NCBI GenBank assembly: GCA_942159475.1
Contig: OW804094.1
Coordinates: 61,314,966 to 61,378,965, forward strand
Length of the DNA: 64,000 bases
Direction: 5' to 3'
Source: Sthenelais limicola
Taxonomy: Eukaryota; Annelida; Polychaeta; Phyllodocida; Sigalionidae
Within the stretch, counting starts at the first letter, position 1; each line of letters opens with the position of its first letter. Positions 1 to 12,119 of this stretch are shown here, piece by piece. Made by a program: the position numbers and the translations under genes. The notes under the pieces were generated by a model. The model saw nothing but the letters and a program-made list of their open reading frames with translations. It was not told where the DNA came from and searched no databases.

Positions 1-75
1 ACAAGTGTGTGATAGTGACTTTGACATCTCCCGTTTCTTTTAGGTCGGAAGCAACAAGCTCTGGCGGCCCTGTGA

Positions 76-914
76 ATGGCTAGAAGGAAGGAAGCACACC
101 GCCCTGGTACTAATGCCAACCGTAGCTCCACAACAAAGCTCTATCTCTCCTTCTGCATGGCTCTGGGTATCGAATACGACCACCCTGCCCCGGAGAACAT
201 CTGCTGGTACCTAGAATACCTGGCCCAAAACCAGCTGGCCCCAGGTACCATAATTAACAATTTCTCGTCAATAAGGCCCGCATGACTCCACTCCACTATA
301 CGACTACCATGTCACCCTGGCTATCAAAGGTATACAGCTGGCAATACGCCACATACCCAAGCCCAAGGAGGGCCTGTCGCCAAAGATGCTGCGACAGTGC
401 ATCAAACTCCTACAAACATCCAGAGATCGCACCCCTCTCGCAGCAGCAATAATACTAATGTTCATGGCCTTCTTGAGGCAGTCCAACCTATTTCCCGAGA
501 CGGTCAGTTCAATTGACCCCACCAGACACATGTGCCTCTCTGACGTCATGCTCCAACATGATGGTTATATTTCTCCCCCACAAACCAGGGGATCCGATCT
601 GCCCCAGGAGAGTGCTAGACAGAGGCCTCCCTAAGAAGGCCCCACTCTTCAGGTTTAGGGATGGGAACCCCCTAACCATCGGGTTCATGTGCATGGAGTG
701 GGCCCATCTAGTTGAGAGGGCAGGATACAGCCCCAAATCCCACTCCATGCACAGCCTGAGACATGGAGGAGCATCCTACTCCTACCACCAGGGAGGGGCC
801 AATCTGGCTGATATCATGGCCCATGGCACTTGGTCATCAGATTCAGTTAGGTCGTATATCAGGCCCAATACCCACAGCAACACATCTGTCCACAACGCCC
901 TGCGGGCACTGTGA
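76..914 (+). pseudogene. Broken tyrosine recombinase of a YR (DIRS/Ngaro/Crypton-like) element
   Basis: Three overlapping reading-frame pieces (76-285, 386-634, 513-914) together look like one tyrosine recombinase with at least two frameshifts. The first begins MARRKEAHRPGTNANRSS and resembles the helical N-terminal DNA-binding part. The last holds the catalytic core: HSLRHGGAS (H-x-x-R), then HGTWSSDSVRSYI, giving the second histidine/tryptophan position and the candidate nucleophilic tyrosine. Such enzymes integrate circular DNA copies of YR retrotransposons, and Crypton DNA transposons use them too. A YR retroelement lies at the other end of the window, but it is a separate copy. Which YR group this belongs to cannot be settled without a tree. 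The catalytic motifs are clear; the pseudogene call rests on the frame breaks. Confidence 0.75.
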
Positions 915-923
915 ACTGTGCTT

Positions 924-1107
924 GGGATAATATGTGTTACTGCTGTCGGGTACACCTACATAAATATATTTATAACTGTGTGTGATTGTGTACTCCATAA
1001 GTTCTTCGACTAGCTCACATCAAGTCAGAGACAGCATCAGTGTTGACTATAACCATACTATAACCATATACACTAATTACTCCAAACGGTAATAAATATA
1101 TCTTAAA
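924..1107 (+). repeat. 3' terminal region of the YR element, shared with 17601-17785
   Basis: Directly after the recombinase fragment there are about 184 bases that recur almost unchanged at 17601-17785. Both copies start at GGGATAATATGTGTTACTGC and end at ATATATCTTAAA, after which the sequences differ completely. The shared block therefore marks the 3' end of one repeat family. It contains no ORF of note. Confidence 0.8.
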
Positions 1108-1312
1108 GTAAAACACTGGGTTGGAACAATTGCTGGTCAAACAGCTCAAGTATGGTAAATATCTGGTATATTTCCTTATATTAGGCATTTCTGTGCAATG
1201 ATATTGCCAGAATCAATCAAGTAAATTCTGCCCTGCTCTCCCCAAAGCTAGCTCTGGGTGCTTCCATATTGCTAGACGTATGACACTAACACGGGCTGGC
1301 TAACTAGTACTG

Positions 1313-1650
1313 CAGATAGGTGAAAGAATTGTGGGTTTGATGAAACAAGCATGAAACTTGGCAGAAAGTTAAAAAAGGTCCTTGGGAAGATTTTTGGCTA
1401 AAGGGCCATTCCATAAATCTTTTTACAGACCCCAAATGGAATTGTTGCCTAGCAACAGACTAGTATGTTTGGAACAGGCTCTAGCTTCGCAGATATTGGA
1501 GATATTAAAATTCTAAAGACACCTACCCCCACTAATGGAACTATGGGGAATCCACTGGTATCATTGGCTTTTCTCTATGTTTGATGGTTGCAGTAATAGT
1601 GAAGACGTATATATATATCTGAAATCTGAATATCTAACTTGTACAAGGGT
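1313..1650. repeat. Left arm of a long inverted repeat (partner 8491-9045)
   Basis: This stretch matches the reverse complement of about 8510-9045, including the segments around TGTTGCCTAGCAACAGACTA, CCACTGGTATCATTG and CTGAAATCTGAATATCTAAC. The left arm lacks roughly 190 bases present in the right arm (after GATGGTTGC). A further piece of the arm appears at 5404-5466, so the arm seems to be split by inserted satellite DNA. Long arms of this kind typically bound DNA transposons. Between the arms lies a decayed gene of an uncharacterised family. Confidence 0.7.
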
Positions 1651-1979
1651 CAGTTTTTCCAAGTGAGCTGTTTTGCTATTTTGGGATCTGGGAAAGGGAG
1701 AAAATTTAGAATACTTTGAATATAATTGTTTTGCCTTGGATCATGATATACTGGTCTTGACATTGTGGGAACATTTTATTTCAACAAATTCGGACCTGTG
1801 GTTTTCTTAATATGTCAGTTTTTAATTTCCTCTTTTATACAGTCAGACGTGAAATCCCAATTTTGTTGGAAAATATTGAAACCATTTAATTTCACTGAAG
1901 GGAACGGCTTGTAAACCCTATAATCTGTATGTTTGATGCTCATATGGGCACAAATAAGGATTTACAATAACTTTCAATC

Positions 1980-3160
1980 CAAAATTATAGCCGAATATAT
2001 ATATTTTGGCTCCTTATATTGTCTCCTGGGAAGGGATTTCATGTGTGAAATGCAATAATACATCAGTTGAACAGCCTTTATGGAATAAAAATACCTTCAT
2101 CTGGCTTTAAACAATTACAAATGGAACCAAAATTAATTCATAATTACTTTCAACCTAAAGAGAGAGCCAAAAATATATATTCTGGGCCACCCTCTGTTAT
2201 GATATTGACGGGATTTCATGCGTTACTATGTTGGAAAAACAAAATACTAATTTAGTTTAAGTGTCTTTCTGAAATAAGATTGGCATGAACTTGCTTTACA
2301 TCATATAAAATGGAATAACAACTAGTTTATAATGACTTTTAATCCAAAGAAACAGCTAAAAATATATTTTGGGCCACCCTATGTCAAGACCATTGATGGG
2401 ATTTCATGCGTTATTCTATAAACCCACACAATATCAATTCAGTTGAACAACCTTTATGAAATAAAAGGTATCATCCCATTGCTTTAAATAATTACTAATG
2501 GCATCAAGATTAATGAATAATTCCTTTCAACCCAAAAAGAGAGCCCAATAATATATATTTTGGGCCACCCTCTGTTATGATATTGAAAGGATTTCATGCG
2601 TTATTATGTTGGAAAATCACAGGACTAATTGAGTTGAAGTGTCCATCTGAAATAAGATTGACATCAACTTGCTTTATATCATGATTACATTCATCTTAAA
2701 GAGAGAGCTTGAGATATAAATATCGGGCCACCCTATGTCATAATTATTGTTGGGATTTCATGCGTTAGCATGTTAATCTAAAGAATAAATAATTCATTTG
2801 AACAGGTTGTATAGAATAAAAATGAGCTTCACCTTGCTTTAGATAACTATAAATGCAATTGCAACTAATGTGTAATTAATTTCAACTCAAAGAGAGATTC
2901 ATTGACATATCATTTGAGCCATCCTATGTCATTATAATTGAAGGGCCTTCATGCGTTATGCTTAAAAACATACAATAATACATCAGTTGAACAAATTATA
3001 TGCTTTGAATCATTTCAAATAGAATCTCAACTAATTTATAATCATTTTTAAACCAGAAATACAGCCAAATAAATATATTGGGCCACCTTTTCTACTATAT
3101 CTGCAGCTGCCTTACTGCCAGTTTACATAGGGCTTTCATGCGTTACTGAGGGACATTTTA
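1980..3160 (+). repeat. Diverged satellite array, ~187-bp unit with a conserved 16-mer
   Basis: Six successive units each carry GGGATTTCATGCGTTA or a one- to two-base variant, at 2210, 2398, 2588, 2752, 2943 and 3130. Spacings are 188, 190, 164, 191 and 187 bases. A second shared block, TGGGCCACCCT followed by ATGTCAT-like sequence, precedes each 16-mer by about 25-30 bases. The rest of each unit is AT-rich and has diverged strongly. An inverted copy of the 16-mer lies at 3309-3324 and a forward one at 4999-5014. No coding potential is seen. Confidence 0.8.
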
Positions 3161-3417
3161 AGGGTTATTGGCCTGTTATTTGTCCTGAATCAAGATTATC
3201 ACCAAAATGTGTAGTGATGCCATAAGGGAGATTGAAATGGGACTAGAACATAGTTATATGAATTATTTTCTTTTATTTGTTTATCCTGTATGCATTATTT
3301 TTCAGCCATAACGCATGAAATCCCTTCTGGTTGGAAAATAAGAGTTGCAGACAATAACCTCTTACTCACCCAAAAGTTTTAAAAATAGCAGGTGGAATTT
3401 TGTATACAGTAAACAAT
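3161..3417. other. Gene-free spacer with an inverted satellite motif
   Basis: The only recognisable item is TAACGCATGAAATCCC at 3309-3324, the reverse complement of the satellite 16-mer. The rest is AT-rich and non-coding. Confidence 0.6.
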
Positions 3418-4924
3418 ATATGAGCAATTCCACCAAAAATGCCACATTTGGCCATCCAGGGCTGAAAATTCACAATTTTTTAAGATTGCTCCCATTGATC
3501 TATTTTTTTTCGTACATAAACTAGATATATTGCTGCTAATATAGACGAAATTGGGAACGTTAATAATGAATATTGTGGTCAGGGCAGCTTGGGAGACACA
3601 GTGATCTCTATTCTAATATTAAGGGCAAAGGGGAAAGGTACATAATTTGTACATAAATGAGGAGTTAATTAGAAATAAATAATAAAAATGTATGCATAAT
3701 GTTTTTAATTTGTGTGTACCTGATAGATCTTGATATAAGGGTCATGATGCTCTTTAGTTTGTGAAAATATTCCAACTAGAAGAAAAGTTAGAGCCAAATA
3801 ACCATTCAGTAATGGTAATGGTAATGGCAGCGGTACAGGTCATAGGTCATTGACCCTCTGGCCCATTATGTACATAAAACCCATTATATCTAGAATATGT
3901 ACAAAACTATCAATTACATGATTTCCCCCTCGTTTTTCTGTTCAGTTGAGTTGCATACATGTTTTGGTTGTTTATGAAGGTAGATATAAGGTATATTTAG
4001 GTATTTAGAGGAAAAATTAGTGGGGAAAACTTAAAAAAAGATAGTTTCAACCCCCCTCCAGACCCCCGCCCCCTCTAGACCCCCGTTACGGCGACATGGG
4101 CGCCCTCTAGACCCCCGTTACGGCGACATACTGTTTTTGCTTGTTGCTACCATCTCAAGTATGACAAAAACAAATTTTGTATTTATTTATTTTCCCTTGT
4201 GTTTCTTACACATTATAATGCTGATAGAAAATAATTTATGCTAATATTAATTTATTTATTGCTGAAACCTAGACCCCCGTTACGGCGACATTAATATACC
4301 CCAAAACTTTTTTCAGAATTCTGATCCCATTATTTAGTAGGAAGGATTAAGCTGGAGATTTTTTAATGAATATAATGGATGTACTAATCATAAACAATGA
4401 TATAAGTAATGGTGGTAAGGGGGGTTTCATTTTTAGTTCTTCTAGGTCTATATGTTCAAAAGAAAATTTAGACCCCCGTTACGGCAACAGGGGCTACCCC
4501 ATAATCAACTTTACATAATATCATCAAGAAATGACTTGAAAAGTTGAAAATATTGGTTTTTTATCAAAAAAACATATTATTTCAGAGTAATCATTGTCCC
4601 TCTAGCTCATTATGCCCATAAAACACATTATATTGAGAATATTTATAAGTTTTTTCCCACATAAAACTGTTTGTATTTTTTAAAGAGGGATTCTGATAGG
4701 AAAATCTGTGTGTTTTATGGGTGATTCTGGCAGAAAAATAAGCATTTTCTTGGCCTCACGATTAAAAAACAACAAAAAACATTGTAGGATACTTCCCCCT
4801 AGGCGACTTTTTTCCCCTGGATCCGAAAATAACAACGAAAATAATCTCAGATAAATATTTTAGCTTCTGGAGGAGCTCTTTTATTTTAACCCAAATGATG
4901 CACTTTTGGTGGAATTGCTCATAT
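3418..4924. mobile_element. Non-autonomous TIR element, copy A (1.5 kb)
   Basis: The ends are inverted copies of ATATGAGCAATTCCACCAAA (3418 onward; reverse complement ending at 4924). The same termini bound 39120-40273 in the opposite orientation, so this is a family. Inside are four copies of TAGACCCCCGTTACGGCGAC (at 4076, 4108, 4270 and 4469, the last with one change), embedded in AT-rich DNA. There is no transposase ORF, so movement would need an enzyme supplied from elsewhere. ATAT lies at each end and may be the target duplication or part of the terminus. The superfamily cannot be named. Confidence 0.8.
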
Positions 4925-5403
4925 GTATACCATCTTCAATATACAGTTTTAGATTGATACTTCAAATATATATATTTTTAACCATTAATATAATAAAAGG
5001 GATTTCATGCGTTATTGTGATTGTTGGAAATTATTGAAGGCCACTGTATATTGTAGATTGTTTCCAAGTTCATTTGCTAAAAAAATATTTTGTAAGAAAT
5101 TTAGACCTAGATATGTTGGGAAAATGGAAAGAAAAATTTAGAAGAAGTCCCTAGGTATTGTGCATATTGTTTTTAATTTACTTCATTGGTGATTTCTATA
5201 GGAAAATGATGAAAATATAAGGTTTTCAGCATTTTAAGACATTAAATATTGGAATGAGCCTAGCAAAAGTTAGTTGGAATGAAAGCCCTTGATACAAGGA
5301 ATCAAATGAGTCTGTCATCCTTAAAATCCAAGGCGTATCCGTGATGATAAAGCCTGAAATAAGATATTTAGGCAAAACAGCACACTTGTAAAATCTGACC
5401 CAC
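4925..5403. other. Gene-free AT-rich DNA with one satellite unit
   Basis: A forward copy of the satellite 16-mer sits at 4999-5014, so the TIR element appears to have inserted into the satellite. Short ORFs here have no recognisable features. Confidence 0.6.
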
Positions 5404-5466
5404 TGTTGTAAAATCATTGTGAGGTGAAACCAAAAAAGAAATGGAATTCTTCAGTGTAGCAGTAAT
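5404..5466. repeat. Second fragment of the left inverted arm
   Basis: Two segments, ATCATTGTGAGGTGAAACC and CTTCAGTGTAGCAGTAAT, are reverse complements of blocks in 8491-8582. They support the view that 1651-5403 is inserted DNA splitting the left arm. The order of the two blocks differs between the arms, so a further rearrangement has occurred. Confidence 0.5.
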
Positions 5467-6079
5467 GCACTTGTCAATTGAAACCCCCCTACCCCCCCAC
5501 CCCCCACCCCACCCCGTGGGGAAGTGGGGGAATGGTAGGAGAATGTCTAAGAAAATATGCCCCCACCCGGGCAGGGATTTTCTTCAGTTTACAGCAGTAT
5601 GAATTGCATGGAGGTGGGGGCTAGATGGGAGGAGGTGAGGTGGAGGCATTGGGGGCAGATGGGGCCCCCCCCCATCTGCCCCAAGTTCCTAGTTGGGGGG
5701 AGGGCGTTAGAGAGAGAGGGTGAGATAAAGAGTGGGGGAGAAGACAGGGTATAGGTATAGCATTGGACTTTTCCTGTATAGTTCTAATGTGTCAAAGTTA
5801 CCAGGCAGCTTAGGCATTGCTTAGTTCAGACATTCAGCTATTGTCTACATTCCATATATCCAGTATAGTTCAGGGGTGATGGTCTGACATGCTATGGACA
5901 TGGACATCGAAAACCCTCTTCAAGGGTGACACTTTTAATGTATATATGGGGGGGGGGGGGGGTTGCAATTGACAAGTGCATAATAGTGAGCAGCATGGTA
6001 CAATGTTAGGAGAATCAGCAGACCCCATGTGCGAGGCACAATCAAGTAAGGGAAACACCTCTGCCGATCTACTAGGGTG
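5467..6079. repeat. Low-complexity C-rich and G-rich tracts
   Basis: The region contains C-runs at about 5484-5516, alternating G/A-rich sequence at 5605-5750 and a G homopolymer at about 5947-5962. Apparent ORFs here follow from the skewed composition and show no protein-like pattern. Confidence 0.7.
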
Positions 6080-8103
6080 GAATGGTCCACACAAAGACTT
6101 GCAAGCATGAACTGGTGGACAGTTTGTATGATCTGGGACTGAGTATTTCCTATGACCTAGAGCTGGCCATTTCAAATGAGCTGGGTGACAAGATCTGCAT
6201 TAATACAAGATGGAGAAAGCAGTTTGTCTCTTCACGACTGCTGCAGTTGATAACATAGACCACAACCCCAGCTCTACCAGTGCACATGACCCATTCCATG
6301 GAACTGGAATATCACTGTTCCAACACTCAGACAATGACTTCAATTGAGCTTCCCGGCTGTTGCCTACAGTTATCATGATGCTGCTGGTGCCAAGAAGATG
6401 TCAGCATCTCTCTCTGAGACCTACACCAATGTACCACCTGTTGCTATTCCAAGGCAAGACCCATCGGTGCCAAAGGAAGAAGGTCCAAACTGAGCAGACT
6501 GTCAGCTCATAACTCAAGGCTTGCAGAAGGAATATTGGTATGTTTCATATTATTCACTGAAGATTATCTCACTTAATCTACAAATCAAGCACAAGTTACC
6601 ACATATATACACATTTATATGTTTAAATAATTATGTTATTTTCTGCTTTACAGCTGGCCTGAGCACCTGAGGCAGGTGGACATCATGAAGATGGCAGGTG
6701 ATGTCCTGAACCCTGGCCAGATCCCAGTCCTCACATATGACCAGCCACTCTACATTCTGGCTAAGCAGATTCAATGGCGCTGGCCTACAAGTTATGGCGA
6801 AGATCAATCCATAGTGATGTTAGGTGGCCTACACATCAAGACGCATCACTCAAGGTCTTTGGTGATCTTCTGGAGGGCAGCGGCTGGACTGAAGCACTTG
6901 TTCAAGCTGGGGTTGCTACCAAAGGAACAGCCGATCCCTTTTTGAAAGCATCCCATGTAACACACACAAGACGGGCTCACCAAGTCACAGCCAGTAGCCT
7001 TTATCTACTTTAACAAAGTGCCTACAGGGAGTACAACCAGACCTTAGAAGATGCAAGTGACGTGGTACCATTTGAAGAACGGTATGAGACAAATATTGAA
7101 GAGAGGCTTGTGAACCAGACAGTGCCTATCAAAGCCATCAAGTGGAACAACGTCCATCTTTTCAGCCACCCACCAGTCAGAGACAGATGTCATCCTGAAG
7201 AACAACTGTTCGCCCTTCTTCAGGCTGTACATTGCCTTCCAGATACGCCATGGTGATTTGGAAGAGTTCTTTCAGCATGAAACCAGGCCTGTCCACCATC
7301 TCTGTCTCAGATGGGCAGCCTGAGAACTGGAACCAAGTCGGACATGATGCACTGCCTGGAAAACCTTGTTCCAGTGAATGAGGATCTCTTCAGCCCCAGA
7401 GTACAGGTCAACATCCTGGATGGTGCTGGCATTGTCAACACGCTGCGACCAGGGATTGCAAAGAGATTCCAAGGTTATGCCACTGATGTCTTCATGCCAT
7501 ATGTCACATCCCAGCTTCAGCATGCAGACTGATTAGATATTGTTTGGGATATGGAAGACAGCTTGAAGGCAAACATTCGCAGCAAGAGAGGAGAGTGAGT
7601 TAGGAGACAAGTTGAGCCATCAAGTGCAGTTGCTGGAAACTGGCAAGAGTTTCTCCACATTGATGACAACAAAACAGAGCTGTTCTGCTTCCTGGCTTCT
7701 AATGGGGCAGAAATTGACACCAACAAACATCTCACCACCACACAAGGCACTGGCATTCTATGCACTGTTGATACAGGCGTGGTAGTTCTGGCCATAGCAT
7801 CAGCCAATCACCTCAACATACCTGCACTGTGGATTGCCTTTGGAGCTGGGAAGAGCTTCAGATTCATCGCTGCTCATAAGATTGCCAGAGCTCTTGGTCC
7901 TGACCGATGTGTGGCCTTGCCGATGTTCCATGGCTTCACTGGATGTGACACAGTGTCCTGTTTTGGCAGCAGGGGCAAGAGGACTGCATGAGACACCAGG
8001 ACGACCTATGGATCACACCAGCATTCTGGGCCTTGAGTACCATCCCAAACCCACAATAATTTTACCTATCTCCAGGCTAATTAGTACCACAAAAATCCTG
8101 TAG
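6080..8103 (+). pseudogene. Decayed gene of an uncharacterised animal multi-copy family
   Basis: Several frames in the same direction read as parts of one protein: KHELVDSLYDLGLSISYD near 6100, AAVDNIDHNPSS near 6240, GDVLNPGQIPVLTYDQPLY near 6700, SGWTEALVQAGVATKG near 6880, CHEP-like CHPEEQLFALL near 7190, MGSLRTGTKSDMMHCLENL at 7311, and ANHLNIPALWIAFGAGKSF then MFHGFTGCDTVSCFGSRGK at 7779-7991. The pieces need several frameshifts and in-frame stops, so this copy is dead. A GT...AG intron (6538-6653, GTATGT...TTTACAG) joins two matching parts, so this is not a processed copy. I recognise these phrases as a large-family uncharacterised protein of corals, sponges and other marine invertebrates; its function is unknown to me. 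The copy lies between long inverted arms. Confidence 0.65.
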
Positions 8104-8136
8104 AGGTTGAGATTGAGATAATAATTGCGCAGGTGC

Positions 8137-8160
8137 ATTCCCTCCTATTAAGGAGGGAAT
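8137..8160. other. Perfect 10-bp hairpin
   Basis: ATTCCCTCCT and AGGAGGGAAT are separated by ATTA. The hairpin lies just after the decayed gene, and nothing shows what it does. Confidence 0.6.
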
Positions 8161-8269
8161 CACCAAACCTGCTCAATGTTTTGAGATTTCTCAACAAATT
8201 TACTGAAACACTGATCTTCCATTTTCCTATATGAACCACAACTCAAGATGTCAAATCACTACCCAAGGT

Positions 8270-8465
8270 CAGAAGTCAAACGTCAAAGGTCAAAGATCTG
8301 TTTTATATTGAAAAATCAAGTTTTCTTACCATGTACTTGGTATATCTTAGATGGAATTATGCGATCATGTATACATATCAAGGGCTTCAAATGCCAACAT
8401 TGGCAGTGACCTTGGTCAAGGTCAAGTATGTAGGGGTCAAGGTCAAGGTCATGTAGTCAAGGAAA
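8270..8465 (+). repeat. Degenerate GGTCAA hexamer-rich tract
   Basis: Repeated GGTCAAAGGTCAAAG and GGTCAAGGTCAAG blocks occur at about 8275-8300 and 8411-8462. These are direct AGGTCA-type half-sites in short tandem, possibly a simple-repeat expansion. There is no coding evidence. Confidence 0.55.
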
Positions 8466-8490
8466 AGGATATATCACAGCATTTCTTTTC

Positions 8491-9045
8491 TGGTTTCACC
8501 TCACAATGATTTTGTACATGTTAGATATTCAGATTTCAGATATATATACACGTCGTCACTATTACTGCTACACTGAAGGTTTCCAGGAAAAAATGCACAT
8601 GGAATGTATGTTGCTAGGCAGGTTGCTGGTGACATATTATAGCATTATCAACCCAAAACATTAGATAAGACCTAAACCCCTTAGAGTTATCTGTACTATT
8701 GCTTGCTTTTGGCACCGTTGCTATGCAAAAATAACGAAATAAGCCTGTTGCTAGGCAACCATCAAACATAGAGAAACATCAATGATACCAGTGGATTCCC
8801 CATAGTTCCATTAGTGGGGGTAGGTGTCTTTAGAATTTTAATATCTCAAATACCTGCGAAGCTAGAGCCTGTTCCAAACATACTAGTCTGTTGCTAGGCA
8901 ACACTTCCATTTTGGGGTCTGTAAAAAGATTTATGGAATGGCCCTATAGCCAAAAATCTTCCCAAGGACCATTTTTAACTTTCTGCCAAGTTTCATGCTT
9001 GTTTCATCAAACCCACAATTCTTCCAAATATTTCACCTGTCTGCA
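8491..9045. repeat. Right arm of the long inverted repeat
   Basis: This is the reverse-complement partner of 1313-1650 and 5404-5466. It is the more complete arm and keeps a ~190-base internal portion (about 8580-8770) missing on the left. The outer end is near CACAATTCTTCC...CACCTGTCTGC. No clear target duplication was found outside the arms. Confidence 0.7.
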
Positions 9046-9289
9046 AACAACCGATCTGCTGGTCAGTCTGTGGTCACGGTCTACTTACTTTTAGAGTAAA
9101 CAGTGCCCACTCTAGGGTATGTATGGAAAGCCATTTATAAACTAATGACTGATCCTCCCGAATAAACAAACATACTCCAAGATATACCTGTGAGGTAATA
9201 TTACATATAATAATGATATGACCTTATGATATAATATAATAAAGATCCTTCAATATAGGATATGTTAATGAACCCAACTTATACAGTGT

Positions 9290-9425
9290 TCGAAATAAGA
9301 GCTTGCCTGTTGGTTAGGTCTGCCTGAATTTCGTAAAATGTCTATATGAATAAATACAGATGTTGAATTGCAGTTAGCATATGAGTAATTCTCCCAATCG
9401 GGCAGCATTTGGTTTTCCAGCCTAG
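9290..9425. repeat. Dispersed repeat, related copy at 16075-16640
   Basis: The segment from GCCTGCCTGAATTTCGTAAA through GAATAAATACAGATGTTG recurs at about 16081-16145. The adjoining ATGAGTAATTCTCCCAA...GCAGCATTTG recurs in reverse complement at about 16605-16640. A weaker copy of the ATTAATTCTCCCAA end is at about 55300. This looks like a miniature mobile element with partly lost ends. Confidence 0.55.
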
Positions 9426-9540
9426 GGTATCTACAACCTGTATTCAGGATGATCACACATGATTGTAACCATTTTATTTGAATTGCTTGGCCAAAATTAG
9501 AGTGTGCCCAGTGAACACTAACGCATTTTTTTCTTAAATA

Positions 9541-9690
9541 AATTGCGCGAAAATCGGCCGCGATTTTTGCGCGTCAGAACAGCGTCAGATGTTACTCCAT
9601 GGAGAGCGAAATTGCACCGCGCGTGACGCGGTGCAGTGACGCGCGTTATGCGCGGTCATTATTGCAGGTTATTTCGCGGTGGTAGGGCCC
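9541..9690. other. CpG-dense palindromic patch
   Basis: Within otherwise AT-rich DNA there is a short patch of overlapping palindromes (GCGCGAAAATCGGCCGCGATTTTTGCGC-like and GACGCGGTGCAGTGACGCGCG-like). No gene starts nearby. It may be the remains of a mobile element end or a short CpG island. Confidence 0.4.
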
Positions 9691-12119
9691 TGTTCAAGGG
9701 GGGGACGGGGATGGTGTTACTATGGTTCATAATTTTAGGGGGGCGGCGGGGTGAAAACGGAAAATATTGGTTTTAATTGTGGTTTATATCCGATATTATA
9801 TTGCATATATATGTACTGTACTGTACCATGCTGTATGAAAAAAGATGCATTATTATCAACGAAATTGAAGCAAGAGAAGACAAGACAATGGTTACATTAT
9901 ATACAGTTTACCTATTTATTATTCATTTCAAAATCCAGTCACATAAATAATATAACATTTCCATTAGCAATTTATTTGGATGATATACAGACAGGTCCAT
10001 TTCATTACACATTCTGCAAAGGGAAACACCCTGATTTACTTGAAATTAACAGTAACATTGGAATCAATTTTAGATCGATTTTTCAATTGGAAACACAATA
10101 TCACAACATTGAACAACCAAAATATTATACATCTGCAGTAAGGAAAACTTGGAATATTGACAATTAATTATACTTAATGATACTAGGTTAAACCTGGGTC
10201 ATTTGGTTCATGTTCCCAAATCCCTGATGTCATTTCATACCCTGAAGAATTCACAACCTATATATATTTTGATTTAACCAAGGAATCATTTGATCTGTAA
10301 ATGAAAATGAAACTAACTTATGATAGAAAAATTAGTCCTATCAAGGTGTTGTACCGATACACAACTATAGAATACAAAATACGACCATTTCTGATGGAAT
10401 ACAATAATATCATAAGTAATACTGCTTGATATCAGGCTTGGCTTTGAACGACTCACAATTGTCAAGAATCATGAACAATAATGGCACACAACCTTGGGTA
10501 ATAATAAATATAATAATATAAACATTGAGCAAAACCCTGTAACCTTGGACAACATACCATATGTATAAATAAAAACGTCATGAAACTAAAAATATTCTAG
10601 TCGTTGATAGCATGAGTCCACTGCGTTATACAGCTTTAATAAAGTGACGTACAACATATAAATTTTAAATAAGGCACCCTGTCACACATAAAATTAAATA
10701 ACTATAAATGCCTTCGGCCATCTTGTAATCAACAATCGTCCAGTTGAGAACAGCCACCCACATCACCATAACTCTCTGAATCATTAAAAATGACAGAACT
10801 TGGATGAAAATACCTCAACATTACACATTCAATTAATAATTAACAATAGTATGCATTGAAATCCATGATATTCCAGCCGCTGACATAAAATAATAACACA
10901 TAATAGCCTCTGACATCAACATGAGTGTTAAATCTTCAAACTTTTCTCGAGTTTTAAAATCAAATAAATCTAGTGAAAATCAAAATATCAAATAATATCT
11001 CTGAACAATCTAGTTGTGTACAACCATTGTCCATATTATAGAAGCCATTTTGAACACTCAACAACTCTTATTTGAACGTGTAGCATCGAAAGTTTTCGTC
11101 GAAAATTGTGAGAAATCCAAATTTTCGTCAGCATTGGAATTGCATTGGCATCACTAAAATGGGTCTAAAATCCTTAAATATTGAAATATTTTTAAAATCT
11201 TCTCATCTATATGCCGTAACTAGGTTCCAAGATGAAAGAAAGAGTCAAATAATTTTGAAAATCGTTGAAGTTAAAGAGTTATTCAACACAGTGATACCCA
11301 GATTTGATGAATCTCGTCACCCATAGAGCTCTCTATATTAGAACAAAACGGTGCAGAATTTGGATACCAATGACAATTTTGAATCGGTAGAAGCCTAAAT
11401 GACCCTTACAACATAACCTAGAGTGACCAATACATGACCAATTTTCATGAAAAGTAGTCATTTGCACGAAATGCAGTTGAAAAAAACTCAAAAATAGAAC
11501 TTATTATATATTGCTGACTTTTTAAAATCTTTTCGAGGAGGTGAATCAACATAATACCAATATACCTGTATATCTTAGCTTCCTTTGCTGCCCTGGCGAC
11601 TTACAAATTTCCATATACACCCAATCACCTTGATAAATAATTTGTAAGAGACTGGTATGTATATTCTTTCTAACATTTCTCTGAGATGTAACTCAGCTAA
11701 CATGCTGTCATCGCAAAAGTAAAATTAGTATTCAGCCGACTGGACTTTGAACCTTTTGAGGGTTAATTGAGATGAATGTTCATGGTGGCTGTCGAGTTGG
11801 AGTTGCATGTAGTGTTTAGATTGCAGAACTATCAGCATGGCAGGTGCGTTGTGGAATAATATAACGTTTTGCTTTAAGATGAAAGCATCCCCAGACATCA
11901 TGAGTCATATTGTTCTTTAGTGCCAAAGTTCCTGAAATGATAAGAAAATAAACTTTATTATAATATATTTTTTAGCATGGCAAGTACATATACAACATAT
12001 ATTCAATGGTGGAATGACTATTCAGTGAACACACTAATAATTATCAGAAATTAAATAGAAATCATGAAGTTTTGCCATAGATATGTAGGACGTCACGGTT
12101 ACTGTAGCATTTTGTGAAG
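9691..12119. other. Gene-free AT-rich stretch
   Basis: I see no convincing gene here. The longest open frame (9751-10167 +) opens with a non-ATG codon in AT-rich DNA and has no recognisable motif. There is no tRNA, strong repeat or TIR. Confidence 0.5.

Noticed and set aside
5557..5754. Frame in G-rich DNA
   Set aside because: Composition artefact of G/A-rich low-complexity sequence.
8270..8465. Nuclear-receptor response cluster (AGGTCA repeats)
   Set aside because: Degenerate simple repeat without a nearby functional gene; regulatory role not supportable.
9751..10167. 138-codon open frame in gene-free DNA
   Set aside because: Non-ATG opening, AT-driven composition and no motif; chance frame.
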